9,500 bases of DNA. Source: DASVFB01 sp036380275. Lineage in GTDB: Bacteria; Actinomycetota; Thermoleophilia; Gaiellales; Gaiellaceae. The notes below the pieces were generated by a model that worked only from the letters and a program-made list of their open reading frames with translations, was not told the DNA's origin and did not search any database. How positions within the stretch are numbered: position 1 is the stretch's first letter; each line of letters opens with the position of its first letter. The stretch lies in NCBI GenBank assembly GCA_036380275.1, contig DASVFB010000155.1:1-9500 (forward strand). Direction: 5' to 3'. Below, piece by piece: positions 1 to 7,245 of the stretch. Position numbers and translations under genes: made by a program.

Positions 1-1
1 G

Positions 2-1143
2 GTGCGTGGCCAGTACTACTGGCATCGCTTCTTCGCGCACCAGCCGGATCTCAACTACGACAACCCCGAGGTGCAGGAGGCGATGCTCAACGTCCTGCGC
101 TTCTGGCTCGACCTCGGCATCGACGGCTTCCGCCTCGACGCTGTGCCGTATCTCTACGAGCGCGACGGCACCAACGGCGAGAACCTGGCGGAGAGCCATG
201 CCTACCTGAAGCGCGTTCGCACGGAGGTCGACGCCCGCTATCCCGATCGCGTCCTGCTCGCGGAGGCGAACCAGTGGCCGGAGGACGTGGTCGAATACTT
301 CGGCGACGGTGACGAATGCCACATGGCGTTCCATTTCCCCGTCATGCCGCGGATGTTCATGGCGCTGCGCCGCGAGGACGCGACGCCGATCCTCGAGATC
401 CTCGATCGGACGCCCCCGATTCCGGACAGCGCGCAATGGGGACTCTTCCTCAGGAACCACGACGAGCTGACGCTCGAGATGGTCACCGACGAGGAGCGCG
501 ACTACATGTACGCCGAATACGCGAAGGACCCGCGCATGAAGCTCAACCTCGGCATCCGTCGCCGGCTCGCGCCGTTGCTCGACAACGCGCGCCCGGACGT
601 CGAGTTGCTGCACGCGATCATGTTCTCACTGCCCGGCTCGCCTGTCCTCTACTACGGCGACGAGGTGGCGATGGGCGACAACATCTTCCTCGGCGACCGC
701 GACGGCGTGCGCACGCCGATGCAGTGGACATCGGACCGCAACGGCGGCTTCTCGCGCGCCGACTTCGCGCAGCTCTACCTGCCGCCGCTGATGGATCCGG
801 TGTACGGCTTCCAGGCCGTCAACGTCGACGCGCAGCTCCGCACGCCGTCGTCGCTGCTCCGCTGGATTCAGCGTTTCATCCAACTGCGCAAGGAGCATCC
901 TGTGTTCGGGCTCGGCACGTACGAGCCGCTGCGTCCCGACAACGCGCGCATCTTCGCGCACATCCGGCGGTACGAGGACGACACCGTGCTCTGCGTGCAC
1001 AACGTCGCGCGCTCGGCGCAGGCCGTCGAGCTCGACCTGTCACAGTTCGCCGGCATGGTGCCCGAGGAGATGTTCGGCCGCACGAGCTTCCCCCGAATCG
1101 GCGACCTGCCGTATCTCCTTACCCTCGCACCAAGAGGATTCTT

Positions 1144-1168
<25 letters not shown>
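2..1168 (+). CDS. treS: Trehalose synthase (maltose alpha-D-glucosyltransferase), 3' part
   Basis: GH13 enzyme interconverting maltose and trehalose in the cytoplasm. The gene enters from the left edge. The first codon here (GTG) is an internal Val of the conserved region reading VRGQYYWHRFF, followed by HQPDLNYDNP, so the true start lies upstream and roughly 190 residues are missing. Numbering from position 2, the catalytic triad is visible: nucleophile D46 in GFRLDAVPY, acid/base E88 in LLAEANQ, and D154 in FLRNHDELT. Also seen are SPVLYYGDEVAMGDN and RDGVRTPMQW, which are typical of TreS rather than of other GH13 members, and a C-terminal beta domain ending LLTLAPRGFFWFQL. It ends with TAA. 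The following maltokinase gene begins inside its last 25 bases, so the two are separate proteins, unlike the TreS-Mak fusions known elsewhere. Family assignment is very secure. Confidence 0.96.
1132..1138 (+). promoter_or_regulatory. Ribosome binding site of maltokinase
   Basis: AAGAGGA lies within the end of treS, 5 bases before a TTG codon at 1144-1146. It is the best Shine-Dalgarno match near the conserved start of maltokinase and decides the start choice, because no ATG or GTG suits the conserved N-terminus. Confidence 0.7.
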
Positions 1169-2471
<1,303 letters not shown>

Positions 2472-2475
<4 letters not shown>

Positions 2476-4346
2476 CAACTCGTCTCGGCGAGATCGACCT
2501 GCACCTCGTCGGCGAGGGCAGGCACGAGCAGCTGTACGAGAAGCTCGGCGCGCACGTCACCGACGAGGGAGTCACGTTCGCGGTGTGGGCGCCCAACGCG
2601 ACGAAGGTCTCGGTTGTCGGCGAGTGGAACGGCTGGGACGGCTCTGTGAACCCGATGGAGCAGCGCGGCGTCTCCGGCATCTGGGAAACGGTCGTCTTGG
2701 ACGCGCCCGAGGGCGCGCTCTACCGCTACGAGATCGCCACGCGCGAGGGACATCTACTGCTCAAGTCCGACCCGTACGCGTTCGCGGCGGAGGCGCCCCC
2801 AGGCAACGCATCGCGCATCTTCCGCTCACGCCACGAATGGGGAGACGGAAAGTGGATGGGGCAGCGGGGCGCAGCCGATCCGCTCGCGGCGCCGCTGTCG
2901 ATGTACGAGGTGCATCTCGGTTCGTGGCGACGCACGCTCGAAAACAAAACCCTCGACTACCACCAATTGGGACGGCAGCTCGGTGCATACGCGAAAGACC
3001 TCGGCTTCACGCACGTCGAACTGCTGCCCGTCATGGAGCACCCGTACAGCGGCTCATGGGGCTACCAGGTCACCGGCTACTTCGCGCCGACCGCGCGTTT
3101 CGGCGACCCGGACGACTTCCGCGCGTTCGTCGACGAACTGCACCAGCAGGGCATCGGCGTGATCCTCGACTGGGTACCCGCGCACTTCCCGCGCGACGAG
3201 TGGGCGCTTGCGCGCTTCGACGGCACCGCGCTCTACGAGCACGAGGACCCGCGCCGCGGTGCGCATCCCGACTGGGGCACCCTTGTTTTCAACTACGGCA
3301 GGAACGAAGTGCGGAACTTCCTGCTCTCGAACGCGCTCTACTGGCTACGCGAGTTCCACGCCGACGGCCTGCGCGTCGATGCAGTCGCATCGATGCTCTA
3401 CCTCGACTATTCGCGCCGGGAGGGCGAGTGGGTGCCGAACGAGTTCGGCGGGCGCGAGGATCTCGACGCCGTTGTGTTCCTACAGCAGCTGAACGAGGTC
3501 ATCCACGGTCGAGAGCCGGCCGTGATCTCCGCCGCCGAGGAGTCGACGGCGTGGCCCGGCGTCTCGCGGCCGGTCTACCTGGGCGGGCTCGGCTTCGGCT
3601 TCAAGTGGAACATGGGGTGGATGCACGACACGCTCGACTACTTCCAGCACGAAGCGATCCACCGGCGCTTCCACCACCACCAGCTGACGTTCTCGCTCGT
3701 ATACGCGTTTACCGAGAACTTCGTCCTGCCGCTGTCGCACGACGAGGTCGTGCACGGAAAGCGCTCGCTCGTCGACAAGCTGCCCGGAGACCGCTGGCAG
3801 AAGCTCGCGAACTTGCGCGCGCTCTACGCATACCAGTGGGCGCACCCGGGGAAGCAACTGCTCTTCATGGGAGGCGAGATGGCGCAGTGGCGCGAGTGGG
3901 ACGCGGAGACGTCGCTCGACTGGCATCTCCTCGAGCAGGCGGACCACCAGGGCGTGCAGTCGCTCGTGCGCGACCTGAACCGGGTCTACCGCGAGACGCC
4001 CGCGTTGTGGGAGATCGACTTCGAGCCTTCGGGCTTCCGCTGGCTCGAGCCGAATGACGCGGCGACGAACGTCCTCGCGTTCGCGAGGTTCGGCAAGGAT
4101 CCGAAGCGGCCGCTCGTCTGCGTCTGCAACCTGTCGCCCGTGCCGCGTTACGGCTATCGCGTCGGCGTGCCCGTAAGCGGCCGCTGGCGCGAGGCGTTGA
4201 ACACCGACTCCACGTTCTACGGCGGCTCGGGTGAGGGGAACCTCGGCGAGGTGAATACCGAAGCGCTTCCCTGGCACGACCAGCCGTTCTCCGCCGAGCT
4301 GACGCTACCGCCGCTCAGCGTCGTCTGGCTCGTCCCGGAGCACTAG
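2472..4346 (+). CDS. glgB: 1,4-alpha-glucan branching enzyme
   Basis: GH13 branching enzyme that cuts alpha-1,4 glucan and re-attaches the piece by an alpha-1,6 bond. It is 624 residues from ATG 2472, which overlaps the mak stop as ATGA. A CBM48-type beta domain lies at about residues 30-115 (GVTFAVWAPNA, EWNGWDG). The barrel begins near MYEVHLGSW (144-152) and includes ELLPVMEHPYSGSWGYQ and TGYFAPTARFG. Catalytic residues are D303 (GLRVDAVASML), E356 (SAAEEST) and D424 (PLSHDEVVHGK). Their spacing (53 and 68) equals that of E. coli GlgB D405/E458/D526. The constant offset of 102 shows that the extra N-terminal domain of E. coli-type enzymes is absent, so this is the shorter N-terminal form. 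The C-terminal beta domain ends LTLPPLSVVWL. The context with treS and mak suggests it branches glucan made through maltose-1-phosphate, though it could serve classical glycogen as well. Confidence 0.96.
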
Positions 4347-4363
4347 TGTCTCGTCCGGAGACA
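4347..4363. terminator. Hairpin after glgB, possible terminator
   Basis: A perfect 6-bp inverted repeat, TGTCTC/GAGACA, with a 5-base loop begins directly after the glgB TAG. No T-run follows it, so as an intrinsic terminator it is weak. With the next hairpin it occupies most of the 45-bp convergent gap between glgB and hisA. Confidence 0.4.
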
Positions 4364-4366
4364 TGG

Positions 4367-4389
4367 CGGGGCCTGACCCCGTTTCATGG
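4367..4389. terminator. GGGG-CCTGA-CCCC hairpin between convergent glgB and hisA
   Basis: A 5-bp stem CGGGG/CCCCG with loop CCTGA (4367-4381) is followed on the + strand by TTT (4382-4384) and then CATGG. CATGG also stands just left of the stem (4362-4366), so the palindrome is flanked by short direct repeats. It could end transcription from either side. It also has the look of a dispersed REP-like palindrome, which one copy cannot prove. Confidence 0.4.
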
Positions 4390-4391
4390 AG

Positions 4392-5078
4392 TCAAGCGCG
4401 GTGTCCGATCTGGATTCGCCCCTCGAGCAGGGCGCGGCCGACGATTGCGCCTTGCGCACCGGCGTCCTTGAGCGCGTCGAGGTCCTCGCCCGAGCGGATT
4501 CCGCCCGCGGCAAGGACGGGCAGTCGCGAACGCTCGACGACGCGGCGGACAAGGTCGACGTCCGGCCCTTCCAGCGTCCCGTCGCGTTCGATCGCGGTGC
4601 AGAGAAGGCGGGACACGCCGGCCGTGAGGCAGCGGTCGATCGCCTCGAAGAGTGCCAGGCCTTCCTCCGTCCACCCGCGCGTGCGCACGACGCCGTCGCG
4701 CACGTCGAGCGCGACCACGAGCCGCTCCCCGAGGGATGCTACGAGCTCGTCGAGGAGCCTCCATGCCGCCGTCCCGACGACGACACGGCTCGCGCCGGCG
4801 CGCACGAGCGTCTCGGCGTCGGCGACCGAGCGGATGCCGCCGGAGGCTTGCACCCAAGCAGGCGTGGACGCGTGCACGAGCGCGCTGACGACGACGGGAC
4901 GGATGAGACCGGCCCGTGCGCCGTCGAGGTCGACGACGTGGATCCACTGTGCACCCTCGGCCGCGAAGCGCCTCGCGAGGGCGTGAGGTTCGCCGTACCG
5001 CGAGACGCGCGCGTAGTCGCCCTGCTCGAGGCGGATAGCTTCCCTGCCGAGCAGGTCGATTGCCGGAATGACGTCCAT
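4392..5078 (-). CDS. hisA: Phosphoribosylformimino-AICAR-phosphate isomerase (HisA)
   Basis: Fourth step of histidine synthesis: Amadori isomerisation of ProFAR to PRFAR, which HisH/HisF then use. The 228-residue TIM barrel is slightly shorter than usual (about 240-245). Seen: catalytic D8 in VIPAIDLLG, IHVVDLDGA (46-54), ASGGIR (78-83), the second catalytic acid D125 in VVALDVRDG with the RGW motif at 134-136, AIERDGTLEGPD (162-173), and the two phosphate-binding ends AAGGIRS and AIVGRALLEG. ATG 5076-5078 gives the standard N-terminus, with only a weak Shine-Dalgarno. In actinobacteria this family is often PriA, which also does the TrpF reaction of tryptophan synthesis. I cannot settle that from sequence, so PriA activity remains possible. 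It stands alone on the minus strand, divergent from the other his genes instead of between hisH and hisF. Confidence 0.95.
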   Translation of the reverse strand: MDVIPAIDLLGREAIRLEQGDYARVSRYGEPHALARRFAAEGAQWIHVVDLDGARAGLIRPVVVSALVHASTPAWVQASGGIRSVADAETLVRAGASRVVVGTAAWRLLDELVASLGERLVVALDVRDGVVRTRGWTEEGLALFEAIDRCLTAGVSRLLCTAIERDGTLEGPDVDLVRRVVERSRLPVLAAGGIRSGEDLDALKDAGAQGAIVGRALLEGRIQIGHRA

Positions 5079-5084
5079 ATGAGC

Positions 5085-5113
5085 TTGACGCTATGTTAGT
5101 ATGCTAATACGAT
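5085..5113 (+). promoter_or_regulatory. Candidate sigma70-type promoter of the his operon
   Basis: TTGACG (5085-5090) and TACGAT (5108-5113) are separated by 17 bases. They lie in a 39-bp gap with only 15 G/C, in otherwise very GC-rich DNA. Transcription would begin at or just after the ATG at 5118, so the first gene may be read from a leaderless or nearly leaderless mRNA, in keeping with the absence of a Shine-Dalgarno there. I see no equally good promoter for hisA on the other strand. Confidence 0.5.
5096..5107. promoter_or_regulatory. TTAG-TATG-CTAA dyad, candidate operator
   Basis: A short inverted repeat sits in the spacer of the candidate promoter, between hisA and the TrpR-like gene. 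A protein bound here would cover the 10/35 spacer of the his operon and the start region of hisA. The half-site CTAA/TTAG is close to the CTAG half-site of the E. coli Trp operator. That the neighbouring TrpR-like protein binds it is inference. Confidence 0.35.
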
Positions 5114-5117
5114 CGAA

Positions 5118-5435
5118 ATGGGAGCGGCCGACCCCTCACATACATGGCAGACACAGGAGATCACAGAGCTTTGCGAGGCGATCGCATGCCTTCGCTCGCC
5201 GGACGAGGTGGGCCGCTTCCTGCGCGACCTCTGCACGATGTCGGAGCTGGAGGCGATGGCGCATCGCTGGCAGGCCGCGCGCCTGCTCGACGAAGGTCTG
5301 CCGTACCTGGAGATCAGCAAGCGGGCGCACGCGTCGACGACGACGGTGACGCGCGTGGCGCACTGGCTGCGGTACGGGGAGGGCGGGTACAGGCTCGTGC
5401 TCGACCGGCTGAAACGCCGCAGAGCGACCGCCTGA
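5118..5435 (+). CDS. TrpR/YerC-like DNA-binding protein
   Basis: A 105-residue all-helical protein resembling the YerC/YecD group of the TrpR family. The family pattern is visible: EAIACLRSPDEVGRFLRDLCT (about 20-40; helix and LCT motif), then SELEAMAHRW (42-51), LLDEGLPYLEIS (56-67) and a helix-turn-helix at about 59-84 with ASTTTVTRV as the recognition helix, ending YGEGGYRLVLDRL. It probably binds DNA as a dimer. In E. coli TrpR the ligand is tryptophan; the ligand of YerC-type proteins is not settled, so a histidine-related signal is only a guess from context. It is the first gene of the his operon and adjoins a dyad in the promoter, which suggests autoregulation. ATG 5118 has no Shine-Dalgarno. 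Its TGA overlaps the hisG start as CTGA. Confidence 0.88.
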   Translation: MGAADPSHTWQTQEITELCEAIACLRSPDEVGRFLRDLCTMSELEAMAHRWQAARLLDEGLPYLEISKRAHASTTTVTRVAHWLRYGEGGYRLVLDRLKRRRATA

Positions 5436-6268
5436 CGATCGCCGTCCCCGCCAAGGGCCGCCTGCGCGAGCCATCGATCTCGCTGCTCAACGACGCGGGG
5501 CTCGGACCGGAGGAGCCGGGAGAGCGTGCGCTCGCGTTTCCCTGCCGGAACGCGCCGGTCGACGTGCTGCTGGTGCGCGCGGCAGACGTGCCCGAGTACG
5601 TCCAGGACGGTGTCGTCGACTGCGGCATCACGGGCGCGGACCTCGTGCGCGAGCGCGGCGCCGACGTCACCGAGCTACTGAAGCTCGGCTTCGGCGGCTG
5701 CAGGCTGGAAGCCGCTGTGCCGGAGGAGTCGCCGATCACCGCGCTCGAGCAGCTCGCAGGCGCGCACGTGGCCACCGCGTACCGGAAACTTGCAAACGAG
5801 GTCTTGGAAGCAAGGGGCATCAGAGCCGAGCTCGTCGACGTGACCGGCTCCGTCGAGGTCGCGCCGCGGCTCGGCCTCGCAGACGCGATCGTCGATCTCG
5901 TCTCGAGCGGCAGCACGCTGCGCACGAACGGCCTGCGCTCGCTCGGCGCGCTCTTCGAGTCCGAGGCGGTGCTGATCGCGCGCGACGAAGGAGATCACCC
6001 GAGCCGCCTCGCAGCGATTCTGCGCTCCGTCGTCGAGGCGCGCCAGAACCGGTACCTGATGCTGAACGCGCCCGAGACCGCGCTCGAGGAGATCTACAGG
6101 CTCGTTCCCGGTTCGCGCGCTCCGAGCGTGCTGCCGCTGGCCGAGCCGGGGATGGTCGCTGTGCATGCACTCGTTCCCGCCGCGGACGTCTGGCGGCTGC
6201 TGCCGAAGCTCGAAGCTGCGGGCGCGTCGTCGATCCTGCTCGTCCCGGTGGAGCGCATGGTCTCGTGA
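5432..6268 (+). CDS. hisG: ATP phosphoribosyltransferase (HisG, long form)
   Basis: First and committed step of the pathway: ATP plus PRPP gives phosphoribosyl-ATP. From CTG 5432 the protein has 278 residues and begins (M)TIAVPAKGRLREP, matching the usual start of long-form HisG (IAVPNKG..EP). The family signature, with PRPP-binding residues, is at 142-163: E-x5-G-x-A...DLVSSGSTL. GITGADLV precedes it. The C-terminal domain from about residue 195 to 278 is the ACT-like regulatory domain of hexameric HisG, so no HisZ partner is needed and histidine feedback inhibition is expected. Start choice: the frame is open upstream, but no ATG, GTG or TTG occurs in frame for a long distance before 5432. 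That upstream stretch overlaps the YerC-like gene in another frame and shows no HisG similarity. CTG forms a CTGA overlap with the preceding stop. The Shine-Dalgarno is weak (AGAG, 5421-5424). Confidence 0.93.
   Translation: MTIAVPAKGRLREPSISLLNDAGLGPEEPGERALAFPCRNAPVDVLLVRAADVPEYVQDGVVDCGITGADLVRERGADVTELLKLGFGGCRLEAAVPEESPITALEQLAGAHVATAYRKLANEVLEARGIRAELVDVTGSVEVAPRLGLADAIVDLVSSGSTLRTNGLRSLGALFESEAVLIARDEGDHPSRLAAILRSVVEARQNRYLMLNAPETALEEIYRLVPGSRAPSVLPLAEPGMVAVHALVPAADVWRLLPKLEAAGASSILLVPVERMVS
6247..6253 (+). promoter_or_regulatory. Ribosome binding site of hisD
   Basis: GGTGGAG within the end of hisG, 11 bases before GTG 6265. It supports the GTG start and therefore the short N-terminus of HisD. 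Confidence 0.5.
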
Positions 6269-7245
6269 GGATCGTCGACGACGTCAAGGAGCGCGGCTTC
6301 GACGCAGTGCGGGAGTGGTCGCTCGAGCTCGACGGCGTCGAGCCGGCGCGCGCGGTCGCAGAACCCGAGCTGTTGCCGCAGGACGCGCTCCTGGCACTCG
6401 CTGATCGCGTCCGCCGTTGGCACGAGGTTCAGCGGCCGCGCGACATCGAGCTCGAGGTCGAACCGGGCGTCGTTCTCGAGCGGCGCTGGGTTCCACTCCG
6501 CGCCGTCGGCATCTACGTCCCGCGCGGGCTCGTCTCGACGCTCGTGATGTGCGCCGTGCCGGCGCAGACCGCCGGCGTGGAGCGGATCGTCGTCGTCACG
6601 CCGCCGTCGGGGGCGGGGCTCGTCGCCGCTGCCGCGGAGGCGCTCGGCATCGACGAGGTGTGGGCGCTCGGCGGTCCGCAGGCGATCGCGTGGCTCGCGT
6701 ACGTCGAACGCGTCGATCTGATCGCAGGCGCCGGCAACGCGTACGTGAACGAGGCGAAGCTCGCGGTCTCGCGCGATGTCGCGATCGATCTTCCGGCCGG
6801 TCCGTCCGAGGTCGTCGTCGTCGCGTCGAACGGAACGGATCCGCGGATTGTCGAGCTCGAGCTCGCTGCCCAGGCCGAGCACGGCGACGGAGCCGTGTGC
6901 CGCGTCGTCGCGACGCTCGACGAGGCTGAGGCGCTCGCGCCCGAACATCTCGTCCTGCTCGGCGAGGAAGCGGAGGCGCTCGCCCCGAACGTGCGCAACG
7001 CGGGCGCAGTCTTCGTCGGCGCGTCATCCGCGGTCGCGGCGGGCGACTACGCGACCGGCGGCAACCACGTCCTGCCGACGGGCGGCTGGGCGCAAAGGGT
7101 TGGAGGCCTCGGGCTCGAGACGTTCCTCAAGCCGGTGACGACGCAGCGGCTCACGCCTGAGGGCCTCGCGCGCGTGCGTCCGGTCGTCGAGGCGCTCGCC
7201 GCCGCCGAGGGCATGCCGGCGCACGCGGAGGCGGTGCTGCGGTGA
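6265..7245 (+). CDS. hisD: Histidinol dehydrogenase, unusually short
   Basis: Catalyses the last two steps: NAD-dependent oxidation of histidinol to histidinal and then histidine, with zinc. It has 326 residues from GTG 6265, against about 430 in the family. Relative to E. coli HisD, roughly 35 N-terminal residues are missing (it begins at the segment equivalent to IVDDVKERG) and about 50 residues are missing between AQAEHGDGAVCRVVAT and APEHLVLL. All recognised functional residues are kept: Q203 and H206 (AQAEHG), E227 and H228 (PEHL), D261 (AGDYATG), H268 (NHVLPT) and H320 (PAHAEAV), which correspond to the zinc and catalytic residues of E. coli HisD. The usual GPGNA loop reads GAGNA (155-159). 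GGPQAIAWLA and DLPAGPSEVVV are standard. It overlaps hisG (GTGA) and hisC (GTGA). Retained active-site residues argue for a working compact enzyme rather than a decayed gene. Confidence 0.93.
   Translation: MRIVDDVKERGFDAVREWSLELDGVEPARAVAEPELLPQDALLALADRVRRWHEVQRPRDIELEVEPGVVLERRWVPLRAVGIYVPRGLVSTLVMCAVPAQTAGVERIVVVTPPSGAGLVAAAAEALGIDEVWALGGPQAIAWLAYVERVDLIAGAGNAYVNEAKLAVSRDVAIDLPAGPSEVVVVASNGTDPRIVELELAAQAEHGDGAVCRVVATLDEAEALAPEHLVLLGEEAEALAPNVRNAGAVFVGASSAVAAGDYATGGNHVLPTGGWAQRVGGLGLETFLKPVTTQRLTPEGLARVRPVVEALAAAEGMPAHAEAVLR
7227..7231 (+). promoter_or_regulatory. Ribosome binding site of hisC-hisB
   Basis: GGAGG, 10 bases before GTG 7242, inside the end of hisD. It supports GTG as the start, with a GTGA overlap. 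Confidence 0.55.

Noticed and set aside
316..1143. Open frame extending maltokinase upstream to give a 719-residue protein
   Set aside because: This stretch lies over treS, whose catalytic motifs are intact in another frame. Its translation is Arg/Ala-rich and low in complexity, as expected of an out-of-frame reading of GC-rich DNA.
2585..4057. Long + strand open frame inside glgB
   Set aside because: Arg/Ala-rich shadow of glgB; glgB has the complete catalytic triad and domain order in its own frame.
3480..4277. 265-codon minus-strand open frame opposite glgB
   Set aside because: Antisense shadow produced by GC-rich codon use; no recognisable motif and no promoter or ribosome site.
4386..5099. 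237-codon + strand frame opposite hisA
   Set aside because: HisA on the minus strand has all its motifs; the + frame has none and starts inside the convergent gap.
5144..5431. N-terminal extension of HisG to ATG 5144 (374 residues)
   Set aside because: It overlaps the YerC-like gene almost completely, has no HisG similarity and is Arg/Ala/Gly-rich. CTG 5432 gives the standard N-terminus.
6265..7245. HisD as a pseudogene because of its length
   Set aside because: No frameshift or internal stop; all metal and catalytic residues and both coupled junctions are intact.
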